Source of the DNA: an uncultured Sulfitobacter sp.
Lineage (GTDB): Bacteria; Pseudomonadota; Alphaproteobacteria; Rhodobacterales; Rhodobacteraceae
Direction of reading: 5' to 3'
Assembly (NCBI GenBank): GCA_905182645.1
Contig: CAJJCJ010000009.1
Coordinates: 1-64,000 of the forward strand
Length of the DNA: 64,000 bases
The notes beneath the pieces are model-generated. The model made no database searches and was not told the DNA's origin. It worked only from the letters and a program-made list of their open reading frames with translations. This document shows positions 19,127-28,125 of the stretch, piece by piece. The first letter of the stretch is position 1. Every line of letters starts with the position of its first letter. A program made the translations under genes and the position numbers.

Positions 19127-19915
19127 ATGGAAAAGCCGAAGTGGGTTATCGAAAAAGAACAAGCTAAGCGGGTTGCCGCGAATGAAACGATCTGGCTGTT
19201 TGGGCTTCATGCGGTGCGCGATGCCTTGATGAACCCGCGTCGCGAACGGTTGCGGCTTGTTGTTACCCGCAATGCGTTAGACCGTTTGGGCGATGCTGTT
19301 GGTATCAGCGGGATGGAGCCGGAAATCTCTGATCCGCGTAAATTTGCAGCGCCGCTTGATCCACAATCGGTGCACCAAGGGGCTGCTTTAGAAGTAAAAC
19401 CGCTTGATTGGGGCACATTGGAAGATGTCGCCGTGGGCGGCGCGCAAGATGATGGCCCGCCGCGCATTGTGTTGCTTGACCGTGTTACCGACCCCCACAA
19501 CGTTGGTGCAATTTTGCGATCAGCCGAAGTGTTTGGTGCCCGCGCCGTGATTGCGATGCAGCGCCATGCGGCACCCGAAACTGGTGCGCTTGCGAAAACC
19601 GCCAGTGGCGCGATGGAACGACAGCCGTACCTGCGTGTGCGTAACCTTGCTGACACAATGAACGCATTGAAAGAAATGGGTTTTTTCGTGATTGGCCTTG
19701 AAGGCACAGCGGAATTGACGATTGATCAGGCAGTTGAGGGCAAACGTGACCGTGCAATTGCATTGGTTATGGGCGCTGAAGGTCCGGGGCTGCGTGAAAA
19801 GACGGCCGAGACCTGCGATGCGTTGGTGCGCATTGATGCTGCGGGCGGATTTGGGTCGCTCAACGTTTCAAATGCCGCCGCCGTGGCGCTTTATGCTGCA
19901 AGAGGCTCTAAGTAA
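19127..19915 (+). CDS. rlmB: 23S rRNA 2'-O-methyltransferase, TrmH/SpoU family (RlmB-like)
   Basis: RlmB is a SPOUT-class enzyme that uses S-adenosylmethionine to 2'-O-methylate a guanosine of 23S rRNA (G2251 in E. coli). The 262-residue protein has an N-terminal substrate-binding domain (IWLFGLHAVRDALMN, about 24-38; HQGAALEV) and the three SPOUT motifs LLDRVTDPHNVGAILRSAEV, ALVMGAEGPGLREKT and GSLNVSNAAAVALYAA. It is a single gene with an AAAGGAA Shine-Dalgarno, starting 146 bases after tRNA-Tyr and transcribed away from it. Related TrmH enzymes modify other sites, so the exact position is inferred from family resemblance. Confidence 0.9.
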   Translation: MEKPKWVIEKEQAKRVAANETIWLFGLHAVRDALMNPRRERLRLVVTRNALDRLGDAVGISGMEPEISDPRKFAAPLDPQSVHQGAALEVKPLDWGTLEDVAVGGAQDDGPPRIVLLDRVTDPHNVGAILRSAEVFGARAVIAMQRHAAPETGALAKTASGAMERQPYLRVRNLADTMNALKEMGFFVIGLEGTAELTIDQAVEGKRDRAIALVMGAEGPGLREKTAETCDALVRIDAAGGFGSLNVSNAAAVALYAARGSK

Positions 19916-20196
19916 GAGCCGGTTAATGTTACGAAGTGGCCCACTCATGTGACTTCGCCTGCGGTGGCAACCACCCGCCCGTGCCCTCTAAGGGGGCAGG
20001 GGCAACTTGTGGGGTTTTTGAGGTAAATGACAATGTATTGAGTTCATTAGTGCGTAACGGGCGCATTGAATTTACAGATCTCTTCGAGTGAAACAATTCC
20101 TTGTGTTGGTCACGCCTTGGCGAGGAGGCTTTTTTTCGCCACCGATTGGGCCCATCTAGGGTGCAGACACGTATTCACTTACCGGAGACCAAATTT

Positions 20197-20646
20197 ATGC
20201 TCACTCGCCGTACACTGATTGGCCTTTTGGCCGTATCCCCATTGTTTGCGCGTCCTGCGTTTGCTGCCTCAGCTGAAATTTTTAATGTGGATGGTATAGC
20301 CATTCGTGGCACAGATCCGGTTGCATATTTTGATCAGATGGCGCCGGTTGTGGGCAGTTCCGATCATTCGTTGATGTGGAAGGGTGCAGAGTGGCAGTTT
20401 TCTTCAGCTGAAAATTTGAAAAATTTTAAAGCGAATCCAATGGCTTACGCGCCGCAATATGGCGGGTATTGTGCGTTTGCTTTGTCCAAAGGGGCGCTAG
20501 CGACGACTGATCCGGATGCTTGGACCATTTATGAGGGTAAGCTGTATCTGAATTATTCCGCCAATGTGCGTAAGATTTGGTCGCAGAACATTCCAGGGAA
20601 TATTGCTCTTGCGGATGCAAACTGGCCAACGATTTTAGGCGCTTAA
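20197..20646 (+). CDS. Exported YHS-domain protein
   Basis: The 149-residue protein begins with an apparent signal peptide MLTRRTLIGLLAVSPLFARP, with cleavage likely after an AFA. TRRTLIG resembles a Tat motif. The mature part has a YHS-domain layout: GIAIRGTDPVAYFDQMAPVVGS, then MWKGAEWQFSSAENLKNFKANPMAYAPQYGGYCAFALSKG and a C-terminal LYLNYSANVRKIW. Such domains are linked to metal-binding or copper-related periplasmic proteins, but no clear Cys/His ligand set beyond YCAF is visible. It stands alone; the 281 bases before it contain no gene. The start is chosen to give the signal peptide. Confidence 0.82.
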   Translation: MLTRRTLIGLLAVSPLFARPAFAASAEIFNVDGIAIRGTDPVAYFDQMAPVVGSSDHSLMWKGAEWQFSSAENLKNFKANPMAYAPQYGGYCAFALSKGALATTDPDAWTIYEGKLYLNYSANVRKIWSQNIPGNIALADANWPTILGA

Positions 20647-20771
20647 AACGGGGCGATCACAATATCTGGAGCGCCACTGGTGCGCCGTCATGAACGACAT
20701 ACATATCATAGTGGAAAGGCCGCGTCCGGAACAACCGGCCTATTGCCATATTGTCCCCTCGTTCCAAAACT

Positions 20772-20802
20772 GCACCCAGATATCAATCTGGGTGCGTTTT
20801 TT
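20772..20802 (+). terminator. Intrinsic terminator
   Basis: A perfect 10-base-pair stem GCACCCAGAT / ATCTGGGTGC with a 4-base loop (ATCA) is followed by G and six T. It is read on the plus strand, 126 bases downstream of the YHS gene and 38 bases before the CoA-binding protein gene, so it should end the upstream transcript. Confidence 0.85.
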
Positions 20803-20840
20803 GCTGTAATTATCGTATAAGTTTTGTGTAAGTTTCGCAT

Positions 20841-21308
20841 ATGACAGAGCCCGACATATATCTGCGCACAATTTTGCGCCGCACCAAGACCGTGGCTCTT
20901 GTTGGGATATCTGCGAACCCCGTGCGTCCGAGTTATTTCGTCGCCCGCTATCTGACGTTAAAAGGTATGCGCGTGATTGGCGTAAACCCTGGTCTTGCTG
21001 GCCAGTCGCTGTTTGGTGAGACGGTTTACGCGGATTTGACCAGTATCCCCGATGAGGTCGATATGGTTGATATTTTTCGCCGCTCTGAGGCAGTTGGCCC
21101 GATTGTGGACGAGGCATTGGCGCGCTGGCCGCAATTGCAGACGGTTTGGATGCAGATTGGTGTGACCAATCAGGCCGCGGCTGATGCGGCAGAAGCACGC
21201 GGCGTTGATGTTGTGCAAAACCGCTGTCCTAAGATCGAATATCAGCGCCTGTTTGGTGAATTGCGCATGGGCGGGTTTAATACAGGCGTGATTTCGTCAA
21301 AATTGTAA
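20841..21308 (+). CDS. CoA-binding domain protein (YccU-like)
   Basis: The 155-residue protein has a Rossmann-type CoA-binding fold: VALVGISANPVRPSYFVARYL near residues 18-38, MRVIGVNPG, and VWMQIGVTNQAAADAAEARGVDVVQNRCPKIEY, where the Cys and the NRCP segment are conserved. It resembles the stand-alone CoA-binding domain of succinyl-CoA synthetase alpha, but lacks the ligase half, so it is not an enzyme of that type. Relatives in many bacteria have no established function. It stands alone behind a terminator. Confidence 0.87.
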   Translation: MTEPDIYLRTILRRTKTVALVGISANPVRPSYFVARYLTLKGMRVIGVNPGLAGQSLFGETVYADLTSIPDEVDMVDIFRRSEAVGPIVDEALARWPQLQTVWMQIGVTNQAAADAAEARGVDVVQNRCPKIEYQRLFGELRMGGFNTGVISSKL

Positions 21309-21916
21309 TTTTGGGCCAACCCCTTCGAAAGCTGTGCAGTGTCCGCCCGCTCGAAAACGGATACCACCCTCGCCGTCATAATCGAAATCATCTCCGTCGT
21401 GTTCACTATAAGCCGCACTGGTCAAGAATCGGTCGCTTCGGGGACGCCCAAAATTCTGCGTGACGGAGGTGGTATCCATGCCATAAAAGTCTCCTGCATT
21501 AATTCCAATGCCGATCTCACGCATGTCATGGACCAATAGATTGGCCCCGTAAACATCACTCCTAAAGAGGTTGCGATGTAATACTTTAACGTTGTTTTGA
21601 ATACTAACGTTCTGGCTTGCTCTGCGAACTGCGACGTTCCCTGCGCATCTATTGCTATCATAGCTTCGTCGATCATCCGAACACCCGCGTCTGAACCACC
21701 GCTGCCTGTGTGACCGAGGCGGTCCATCTGTTACATCCAGTCGACGTGCCCGTCGTCGGCTGCGCGATCGAGTCTGAAATTGCCTGTATTAAACTGCAGG
21801 TGATAATATTGGGCGGCGGCCCATCTTTGGCCGCTCCAGCCGAACAAAAGTGGTCGCGGACTTTAGGCTATCCAGGGCCAACCCCAAACTCAGACATATT
21901 TTGCCTTGGAAAAGAT
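21309..21916. other. 608-base stretch without a supported gene; possible decayed gene on the minus strand
   Basis: This stretch lies between the ends of two convergent transcripts (CoA-binding protein and hisE). On the minus strand a frame is open from about 21796 to 21297, roughly 165 codons, and its end looks protein-like (GINAGDFYGMDTTSVTQNF, HDGDDFDYDGEGG). It has no start codon before 21536, and neighbouring frames also contain protein-like pieces separated by stops. This pattern suggests an old, frameshifted gene. No family was recognised, and no promoter or RNA gene was found. Confidence 0.35.
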
Positions 21917-22225
21917 CTAGGGGCGCGCTGCTTTTTCTGCGATGCCGGATGTGCCTTGGCGGCGCGTCAATTCTGCCATGACATCGCCCAATACGACGTC
22001 GCTGGCGGCAAGCATCACAAGCAGGTGGTAGAGAACATCTGCTGCCTCTGATGTCAGCGCCGCTTTGTCGCCTTTGACGGCCTCGATGATCGCCTCGATC
22101 GCTTCTTCACCGAATTTTTCGGCGCATTTTTCGGGGCCTTTGGCGAGCAATTTTGCTGTCCAACTGCTGTCTGGGTCTGCAGATTTGCGTGCGTCGATAA
22201 GTTGCGCCAGATCGTCGAGTGTCAT
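21917..22225 (-). CDS. hisE: Phosphoribosyl-ATP pyrophosphatase
   Basis: HisE carries out the second step of histidine synthesis, hydrolysing phosphoribosyl-ATP to phosphoribosyl-AMP and pyrophosphate. The 102-residue helical protein has the metal-binding pattern [15 protein letters not shown] and [16 protein letters not shown] typical of MazG-like HisE. The length is normal. The ATG overlaps the hisF stop by 4 bases, so it is translationally coupled in hisA-hisF-hisE. The HisI cyclohydrolase is separate and not in the window. Confidence 0.95.
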   Translation of the reverse strand: MTLDDLAQLIDARKSADPDSSWTAKLLAKGPEKCAEKFGEEAIEAIIEAVKGDKAALTSEAADVLYHLLVMLAASDVVLGDVMAELTRRQGTSGIAEKAARP

Positions 22226-22983
22226 GTCAGCCTCATGGGGATGCCGGCTGCGGCCATGTGGGCCTTTGCCTCATTGATTGTGTAGGTGCCAAAGTGAAAG
22301 ATGGACGCCGCGAGAACCGCAGATGCATGCCCTTGCGTGACCCCTTCGACAAGGTGGTCAAGCGTGCCGACCCCGCCAGATGCGATGACAGGCACGTTGA
22401 CCGCATCGCTGATCGCGCGGGTCAGTGGCAAGTTAAAGCCAGCTTTGGTCCCGTCGCGGTCCATCGAGGTCAGTAGAATTTCACCAGCACCTTTGGACAC
22501 GACCAATTTGGCGAATGCAACCGCGTCGATGCCGGTGGCTTTGCGTCCGCCGTGGGTGAATATTTCCCATTTGCCGGGGGCGACGGTTTTGGCGTCAATT
22601 GCAACCACGATACATTGGCTGCCAAACCGCATGGCTGCGTCCTCAATGACGTTGGGGTCGGCGACTGCGGCAGAGTTGAAGCTGACTTTATCGGCGCCAG
22701 CCAACAACAGATCGCGCACATCGTGGTGGGTGCGCACACCGCCGCCGATGGTCAGTGGCATAAAGCATTGTTCTGCCGTGCGCGTTGCCAGATCAAACAT
22801 CGTACCCCGGTTTTCAACGGTGGCCTTAATGTCGAGGAACACAAGTTCGTCTGCGCCCGCGATGTTATAGGCGATGGCTTGTTCCACGGGATCGCCCGCG
22901 TCGATCAAATCAACAAAGTTGACGCCTTTGACGGTGCGCCCTTCGGCGACGTCGAGGCAGGGGATGATGCGGGTTTTGAGCAT
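22222..22983 (-). CDS. hisF: Imidazole glycerol phosphate synthase, cyclase subunit
   Basis: HisF forms imidazole glycerol phosphate and AICAR from PRFAR using ammonia supplied by HisH. The 253-residue TIM barrel starts [21 protein letters not shown] with the catalytic Asp, and has LTIGGGVRT (phosphate binding), VVAIDAKTV with the second catalytic Asp, [13 protein letters not shown] and [12 protein letters not shown]. It starts 1 base after the hisA stop and overlaps hisE. Its partner HisH is encoded about 3.6 kb away, on the same strand, next to hisB. Confidence 0.97.
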   Translation of the reverse strand: MLKTRIIPCLDVAEGRTVKGVNFVDLIDAGDPVEQAIAYNIAGADELVFLDIKATVENRGTMFDLATRTAEQCFMPLTIGGGVRTHHDVRDLLLAGADKVSFNSAAVADPNVIEDAAMRFGSQCIVVAIDAKTVAPGKWEIFTHGGRKATGIDAVAFAKLVVSKGAGEILLTSMDRDGTKAGFNLPLTRAISDAVNVPVIASGGVGTLDHLVEGVTQGHASAVLAASIFHFGTYTINEAKAHMAAAGIPMRLT

Positions 22984-22984
22984 G

Positions 22985-23701
22985 TTATTTGAGTAACGCG
23001 AGAGCGTTGGTCAGGTCAATCGCTCCGTCATAAAGCGCGCGGCCCGAGATCGCGCCTGATATCACGCCTGTGTCTTTCAGGGTGGTTAGGTCGGCCATGG
23101 ACGATACACCGCCCGATGCGATCACGGGGATGTTGACGGCCCGTGCAAGGGCGGCAGTGGCGTCAATGTTTGGCCCCTTCATGGCTCCGTCGCGGAGGAT
23201 GTCGGTGTAGATGATCGCGGAAATGCCCGCGTCCTCGAATTGGCGGGCGAGATCGACGACTTGGATGTCGGTCTCGGTGGCCCAGCCGCGTGTCGCCACA
23301 AAACCGTTGCGTGCATCAAGGCCTACGGCGACTTTGCCGGGAAATTCGCGGGCGGCTTCACGTACCAGATCGGGGTTTTCTACAGCGACGGTGCCAAGGA
23401 TGACGCGCGCAAGGCCGCGCTCAATCCAACGCGCGATGGTTTTCATATCGCGGATGCCGCCGCCAAGCTGGGCAGGGACGGGGCAGGCCTTGAGGATCGC
23501 TTCTACGGGGGCTGCGTTGACAGGTTCGCCTGCAAATGCGCCGTTCAGGTCGACCAGATGTAGCCATGCGCATCCAGCGTCCACAAATGCGCGGGCTTGG
23601 GCCGTTGGATCATCGTTAAAGACTGTCGTTTGGTCCATGTCCCCGTGTACAAGCCGCACGGCGTTCCCGTCTTTGAGGTCGATTGCCGGGTAGAGGATCA
23701 T
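22985..23701 (-). CDS. hisA: ProFAR isomerase
   Basis: HisA isomerises ProFAR to PRFAR in histidine synthesis. The 238-residue TIM barrel has [20 protein letters not shown] at the start, with catalytic Asp 8, [38 protein letters not shown] with the second catalytic Asp, and VIASGGVSS. The ATG at 23701 is chosen because it gives the conserved N-terminus and has AAAGGG upstream, although the frame is open much further. It is the first gene of hisA-hisF-hisE and divergent from a DUF2147 gene. Confidence 0.96.
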   Translation of the reverse strand: MILYPAIDLKDGNAVRLVHGDMDQTTVFNDDPTAQARAFVDAGCAWLHLVDLNGAFAGEPVNAAPVEAILKACPVPAQLGGGIRDMKTIARWIERGLARVILGTVAVENPDLVREAAREFPGKVAVGLDARNGFVATRGWATETDIQVVDLARQFEDAGISAIIYTDILRDGAMKGPNIDATAALARAVNIPVIASGGVSSMADLTTLKDTGVISGAISGRALYDGAIDLTNALALLK

Positions 23702-23838
23702 GGCGCAGCCCTTTGATTTGGTGGTCCTGCGCGTTTTTGCACAAGCCGTCCCAGATTGCAAAGGACCCAACGTCAGTCTTGCGTGGAATCGCACCTGTCG
23801 CGCAGGGTTAGCGGAGAAATCGGGAGAGAGAGACCACA

Positions 23839-24228
23839 ATGAAACGTATTTTGAAAATCGCCATTGCGCTGATCGCATTTGCAACACCTGCATTGGCTGA
23901 CCCTGCAGAGGGTATCTGGCAAACCGAAGTTGACGATGGTGCATTTGCTTATGTCACGATTGCCCCATGTGGGGCTGCGTTTTGCGGCATGATTTCGCGC
24001 ACATTTCGCAATGGTGGTGAAGAGTACCAGTCCGAAAACATCGGTCGTCAGATCGTGATTGACATGGTTGCGGTGGGTGATGGTAAATATAAGGGTCACG
24101 CTTGGCGTCCATCAAACGACAAAATTTATGTCGGTAAGATGTCTGTTGCTGGCAATGCGTTGGTTCTTAAGGGCTGTGTCGCTGGGGGCTTGATTTGTAT
24201 CGGCCAAGACTGGATACGCGTCCCGTAA
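23839..24228 (+). CDS. Exported DUF2147 protein
   Basis: The 129-residue protein has a clear Sec signal peptide ([20 protein letters not shown], cleaved after ALA) and a small DUF2147 beta domain: [20 protein letters not shown] near the mature N-terminus, then [22 protein letters not shown] and [19 protein letters not shown]. Three or four cysteines could form disulfides in the periplasm. The family's function is unknown. It is monocistronic, with a terminator right after it, and shares a 137-base upstream region with the divergent hisA. Confidence 0.9.
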   Translation: MKRILKIAIALIAFATPALADPAEGIWQTEVDDGAFAYVTIAPCGAAFCGMISRTFRNGGEEYQSENIGRQIVIDMVAVGDGKYKGHAWRPSNDKIYVGKMSVAGNALVLKGCVAGGLICIGQDWIRVP

Positions 24229-24248
24229 CGCCTAACGCATTTGGAATG

Positions 24249-24288
24249 AGGCCTTCGCCCCTTACACATGGGGGTGGGGGCCTTTTTT
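24249..24288 (+). terminator. Intrinsic terminator after the DUF2147 gene
   Basis: A GC-rich imperfect stem (AGGCC...CGCCCC against GGGG...GGGGGCCT) with an 8-base loop is followed by a run of six T. It lies 20 bases after the stop codon. Confidence 0.75.
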
Positions 24289-24370
24289 ATGCGCAATGGG
24301 TCGCATCCCCGCGTTGGCAGTTGCCCGCGTCGGGTGTAGGTGATGTGCAACGCGCAAGATAGGCTGCAGC

Positions 24371-25495
24371 ATGGACATCATCTTTGATAAAGGACCGCTT
24401 GACGGCGGATCGGCATTTGCCCGCCCGCACGATGTGTTGGTCGCGCACCAGATGGATGAAGTGCCTGCGGTTTTGGCTGCGATGGAGGCTGCGCGCAGCG
24501 CGGGCCATTGGTTGGCGGGCATGGCGAGCTACGAGCTGGGCTATATGTTTTTAAACAAGCTGCGCGATCTGATGCCAGACGGGCGGCGGTTGCCGTTGTT
24601 GCAGTTTGGGGTGTTTGACGCGCCGCAGGCTTGCGATGGACCAACCCTGATGGGAACAACGCCCACAATCACGGCCCCAGAGCCTGATTGGGGGTTTAAC
24701 CGATATGCGGCTGCGATGGTCACGCTAAAGGAATACATCGCTGCGGGTGATGTGTATCAGGCAAACTTTACATTCCCGATGACGGCTCAGATGACTGGCC
24801 ATCCGGCGGACCTATATTCGGCCTTAAAAATCCGCCAACCTGTTGGCCATGGCGCATATGTTGATTTGGGTGACGATGTGCTGTTGTCGCGGTCGCCAGA
24901 ACTGTTTTTTGAAGTCAACGGATCGGGTCAAATCACAACCCGCCCGATGAAGGGCACGATGCCGCGCGGCGCGTCGCCGCAGATAGATCATGCCAACAAA
25001 AACTGGCTGATGAGTTCGACCAAGGACCGCGCTGAGAACCTGATGATCGTGGATTTGCTGCGCAATGATGTGGGGCGTTTGGCGGAAATCGGATCCGTCA
25101 AAGTACCCAAGCTGTTTTCGATTGAGACTTACGAGACTGTACACCAGATGACGTCGGAGGTGCAGGCGCAGTTGCGGCCTGACCTGACGGTCACCAATTT
25201 GTTCACGGCCTTGTTCCCTTGTGGGTCAATTACCGGCGCGCCAAAAATCCGCGCTATGCAGATTATCGCAGAGCTAGAGGATGCGCCCCGCGATGCCTAT
25301 TGTGGTGCAATCGGCTGGCTGTCACCGGAGGGGCCAATGGGGTTCAACGTGGCCATCCGCACGTTGCTGGTTGGCAGGGATGGCGATGTCCGTTTGAACG
25401 TTGGCGGCGGGATCGTGCACGATAGCACGGCCGAGGCAGAATATGAGGAAGCCCTATGGAAAGCACGCTTCGCGACACTTGCCCCCACGACCTGA
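24371..25495 (+). CDS. pabB: Aminodeoxychorismate synthase component I
   Basis: PabB makes 4-amino-4-deoxychorismate from chorismate and ammonia for folate synthesis. The 374-residue protein is the compact chorismate-binding form: GDVYQANFTFPM, TTRPMKGTMPRGASP, ENLMIVDLLRNDVGRLAEIG, CGSITGAPKIRAMQIIAELE and NVGGGIVHDSTAEAEYEE. These are the catalytic and Mg-binding segments shared with TrpE; the order and length fit PabB. It overlaps the downstream aminotransferase gene by 40 bases. The folate product serves the tetrahydrofolate-dependent C1 pathway elsewhere in the window. Confidence 0.93.
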   Translation: MDIIFDKGPLDGGSAFARPHDVLVAHQMDEVPAVLAAMEAARSAGHWLAGMASYELGYMFLNKLRDLMPDGRRLPLLQFGVFDAPQACDGPTLMGTTPTITAPEPDWGFNRYAAAMVTLKEYIAAGDVYQANFTFPMTAQMTGHPADLYSALKIRQPVGHGAYVDLGDDVLLSRSPELFFEVNGSGQITTRPMKGTMPRGASPQIDHANKNWLMSSTKDRAENLMIVDLLRNDVGRLAEIGSVKVPKLFSIETYETVHQMTSEVQAQLRPDLTVTNLFTALFPCGSITGAPKIRAMQIIAELEDAPRDAYCGAIGWLSPEGPMGFNVAIRTLLVGRDGDVRLNVGGGIVHDSTAEAEYEEALWKARFATLAPTT

Positions 25496-26088
25496 GGGTG
25501 ATCGAGACCTTTGGGGCTGGCCCAGACGGCATGCCCCGCTGGCCCGCGCACCGCGCACGGCTGATCGTGACCTGTGCGCGGCTGGGGATCGTGCCGGACC
25601 TTGAACTAGTCGATGCGGCTGTTGCGGTGTTGGATGTGTTCGTGCCGATGCGCGTGCGCCTGACGGTCGATTTGACGGGTGGATTGAACGTTGAGGCGGT
25701 GCCTGTGGGCAAGACGCCTGATCAATGGCGCATTGGCTTGGCCGATCATGTGGTGCATGCGGATGACCCGTGGTTTACGGTGAAAACAACGCACCGTGAG
25801 ATTTATGATAGCGCCCGCGCTGCACTGCCCAACGGTTTGGATGAGGTTGTTTTTGTCAACCAATCGGGCTTTGTTTCTGAGGGAACGATTACAAATGTGT
25901 TTGTCCAAAAAGGTGATATTTTGCTAACTCCAGCTTTATCGAATGGGGTTTTGCCGGGTATTTTGCGGGCGGAGTTATTGAACGATGGGCGCGCGCAAGA
26001 AGCGCAATTGCGCTGGGCCAATGTTTTGGCTGCTGAAGATGTGTTTGTTGGCAACTCGCTGCGCGGGTTGATCCGCGCTGTGGTTTAG
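25456..26088 (+). CDS. pabC: Class IV aminotransferase-like protein, probable aminodeoxychorismate lyase
   Basis: The predicted function is release of 4-aminobenzoate and pyruvate from aminodeoxychorismate, using PLP. The 210-residue protein is shorter than E. coli PabC (269) but keeps the class IV landmarks: WFTVKTTHREIYDSARAAL with the PLP lysine, DEVVFVNQSGFVSEGTITNVFV with the Glu that contacts PLP nitrogen, and GVLPGILRAELL. Its ATG lies 40 bases inside the end of pabB. The short N-terminal domain and the fold of the family leave a D-amino acid or branched-chain role possible, but the pabB overlap makes lyase most likely. Confidence 0.85.
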   Translation: MESTLRDTCPHDLRVIETFGAGPDGMPRWPAHRARLIVTCARLGIVPDLELVDAAVAVLDVFVPMRVRLTVDLTGGLNVEAVPVGKTPDQWRIGLADHVVHADDPWFTVKTTHREIYDSARAALPNGLDEVVFVNQSGFVSEGTITNVFVQKGDILLTPALSNGVLPGILRAELLNDGRAQEAQLRWANVLAAEDVFVGNSLRGLIRAVV

Positions 26089-26555
26089 GCTGGGCGCAGG
26101 CCTGTTTCGACCAAAAGGCCGCGCCGCTTTGCTTCGTAATAATAGCCGCGCGCGTACCAACTGACGGCGGTGGCCTCGTCGCCGTCCGACACAAGCCAAG
26201 CGCCGCGCAAGTATTTGCCCGCATAGATCAGGTTCGTTTCCGCGTTGAGTAGTTCAGACGCTGGACCGCGATGGCCCATTGTGCGTGCCGTTTGGGGCAA
26301 AATTTGCATCAATCCATAGTAGGGGCCGTTGCGCGCCGCTGGCCGATAATCCCTTTCGCGTTGAATGACGCGGTGGATCAGGCTGGCGGGGATGCCGTGA
26401 ATGGCTGCGTATTTGTTGACCAAGGCCCGCAGTTCGGGTGTCTCGTTTGGGTACAAGGTTTGCGCGCTGCGGGTCACGACTGTTGCATCCCGACGCCGCC
26501 CGCAAGCCGATAGGGCGGTAGCAGATGCGAGTATGAGGAATGCGCGACGTTTCAT
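26085..26555 (-). CDS. Small lytic transglycosylase-like lipoprotein
   Basis: The 156-residue protein has a lipoprotein signal (MKRRAFLILASATALSACG; Cys near 18 as lipidation site, with an RR start that could use Tat) and a soluble lytic transglycosylase domain: PASLIHRVIQRERDYRPAAR with the catalytic Glu position, YYGLMQILPQTARTMGHRG and NLIYAGKYLRG. It should cleave peptidoglycan glycan strands from the outer-membrane side. The usual ESxFNP motif is RERDYRP here, with Glu retained. It converges on pabC (stops overlap by 4 bases) and is 39 bases upstream of the hisH stop region. Confidence 0.87.
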   Translation of the reverse strand: MKRRAFLILASATALSACGRRRDATVVTRSAQTLYPNETPELRALVNKYAAIHGIPASLIHRVIQRERDYRPAARNGPYYGLMQILPQTARTMGHRGPASELLNAETNLIYAGKYLRGAWLVSDGDEATAVSWYARGYYYEAKRRGLLVETGLRPA

Positions 26556-26594
26556 GATCTTATGCTATCAGGTGGTGCGCCTGTTGTCGTGGGG

Positions 26595-27227
26595 TTAGGG
26601 CGTCCAGCGCAAGAAGTTGCCGATCATGCGCAAACCGCTGTCTTGGCTTTTCTCGGGATGGAACTGCATCCCGATAATGTTGTCGCGCCCAACGATTGCG
26701 GTGATATCGCCTGCGTAATCCACATGCGCCAAACGGTGCGCAGGGTCGGCCACGTCCATCGCATAGGAATGCACAAAATAAGCGTGATCGCCGGACGTGA
26801 TCCCGTCTAGGACGGGGTGGGGGGTGTCGATGATCAGATCATTCCAACCCATATGCGGGATTTTCTGACCGGGGGCGTTGATCGGGCGGATGTCACCGCT
26901 GATCCAATCAAACCCTGCCGTGGGCGTATATTCATGCCCTGTGGTCGCCAACATCTGCATGCCGACGCAAATCCCCATGAAGGGGACAGCGCGGGTTGTG
27001 ACGGCCTCTGATATGGCCTCGGCCAAGGCGGTGCGCCCAAACAATTCATTGCGACAATGCGGGAATGCACCGTCACCAGGCAGCACGATCCGGTCGGCGC
27101 GGGCCACGACATCGGCGTCCGAGGACACAATGACGGGGCCAGCGCCTGTTTCCAGTGCCATCCGTTCGAACGCTTTTTGTGCAGAATGTAAGTTGCCACT
27201 GTCGTAATCGACAAGGACCGTGGTCAT
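26595..27227 (-). CDS. hisH: Imidazole glycerol phosphate synthase, glutaminase subunit
   Basis: HisH hydrolyses glutamine and channels ammonia to HisF. The 210-residue class I glutamine amidotransferase has [23 protein letters not shown], the nucleophile elbow [12 protein letters not shown] with the catalytic Cys, and the His-Glu pair in [10 protein letters not shown]. The ATG overlaps the hisB stop by 4 bases. Confidence 0.97.
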   Translation of the reverse strand: MTTVLVDYDSGNLHSAQKAFERMALETGAGPVIVSSDADVVARADRIVLPGDGAFPHCRNELFGRTALAEAISEAVTTRAVPFMGICVGMQMLATTGHEYTPTAGFDWISGDIRPINAPGQKIPHMGWNDLIIDTPHPVLDGITSGDHAYFVHSYAMDVADPAHRLAHVDYAGDITAIVGRDNIIGMQFHPEKSQDSGLRMIGNFLRWTP

Positions 27228-27811
27228 AGGCTGCCCTTGGTGGATGGGATCGCGTCGGCCTTGCGGGGGTCGGTTTCCAGCGCATCACGCAGCGCGCGGG
27301 CCACGGATTTGAAAGCGGCTTCCACGATGTGGTGCGCGTTGAACCCGTGCAATTTGTCGATGTGCAGCGTGATGCCGCCGTGGGTGGACAACGCCTGAAA
27401 AAACTCGCGAACCAGTTCAGTGTCAAACGTGCCGATCTTGCCAAATGGCAAATCCAGATTGCAGATCAGATAGGGACGCGCGGACAGATCCAGCGCGCAA
27501 CGGATTTGTGCGTCGTCCATCGCCAAGTGGCAGGACCCGTAACGCACGATGCCCTTTTTGTCGCCCATGGCTTGGGTCAAGGCTTGGCCGATTGCGATGC
27601 CGACGTCTTCGACTGTGTGGTGGTCGTCGATGTGCAGATCACCCGATGCACGCACGGTCATGTCAATTAACGCGTGGCGCGACAGCTGATCGAGTATGTG
27701 GTCAAAGAACCCAACGCCCGTCTGGTTGTCGTAAATACCTGTTCCATCAAGGTTCAGGGTCACGGTGATATCTGTCTCGGCGGTCTTGCGGGTGATCGTT
27801 GCTGTGCGCAT
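27224..27811 (-). CDS. hisB: Imidazole glycerol phosphate dehydratase
   Basis: HisB dehydrates imidazole glycerol phosphate to imidazole acetol phosphate with Mn. The 195-residue protein is the monofunctional form without the phosphatase domain. It has [36 protein letters not shown] with the first metal-binding His cluster, and [23 protein letters not shown] with the second. The ATG at 27811 has AAAGGA upstream and gives the conserved [13 protein letters not shown] start; the frame is open 60 bases further upstream. First gene of hisB-hisH. Confidence 0.96.
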   Translation of the reverse strand: MRTATITRKTAETDITVTLNLDGTGIYDNQTGVGFFDHILDQLSRHALIDMTVRASGDLHIDDHHTVEDVGIAIGQALTQAMGDKKGIVRYGSCHLAMDDAQIRCALDLSARPYLICNLDLPFGKIGTFDTELVREFFQALSTHGGITLHIDKLHGFNAHHIVEAAFKSVARALRDALETDPRKADAIPSTKGSL

Positions 27812-27915
27812 GACATGTCCTTTTGCGGGAGGTGTTGGGCGACTTATAGGCGGGAGCGGGCCATCCGCCAAGTCCCTAGCCGTGCAGTTAAGCCAACCTG
27901 TGGCCTAAAACGACG

Positions 27916-27935
27916 AAAAGCCACCCGAAGGTGAC
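27916..27935 (-). terminator. UUCG-loop terminator downstream of tRNA-Gly
   Basis: On the minus strand GTCACC-TTCG-GGTGGC forms a six-pair stem (one G-T pair) closed by a UUCG tetraloop and followed by TTTTC. It lies about 35 bases beyond the tRNA-Gly 3' end and probably ends the tRNA transcript. Confidence 0.65.
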
Positions 27936-27942
27936 CTTGTCG

Positions 27943-27967
27943 TTAACCAACTGGGTTTGTTGGTTAA
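27943..27967 (-). repeat. Perfect 9-bp inverted repeat at the tRNA-Gly 3' end
   Basis: TTAACCAAC (27943-27951) and GTTGGTTAA (27959-27967) are exact complements around a 7-base loop, starting 2 bases after the encoded CCA of tRNA-Gly. It could guide 3'-end processing or form part of a double terminator with the UUCG hairpin just beyond it. Confidence 0.6.
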
Positions 27968-27969
27968 AT

Positions 27970-28044
27970 TGGAGCGGGCGAAGAGATTCGAACTCTCGAC
28001 CTAAACCTTGGCAAGGTTTCGCTCTACCCCTGAGCTACGCCCGC
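27970..28044 (-). tRNA. tRNA-Gly (anticodon GCC)
   Basis: On the minus strand the acceptor stem GCGGGCG pairs with CGCCCGC, followed by T and an encoded CCA. The D arm is GCTC-AGGGGTA-GAGC, the anticodon arm reads ACCTTGCCAAGGT with GCC in the loop, and the T arm is GAGAG-TTCGAAT-CTCTT. All the standard features are present. Length with CCA is 75 bases. Confidence 0.96.
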
Positions 28045-28125
28045 ATCCTGTGACGTGATCTACAAATAGTGACCGCTGTCCGCAAGGCCAAAAATGAAGG
28101 TTTTCGAATTTTTCTGAATTGCGCT

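Noticed and set aside
22552-22992. Open plus-strand frames opposite hisF and hisA
   Set aside because: They are antisense shadows of clearly recognised enzymes.
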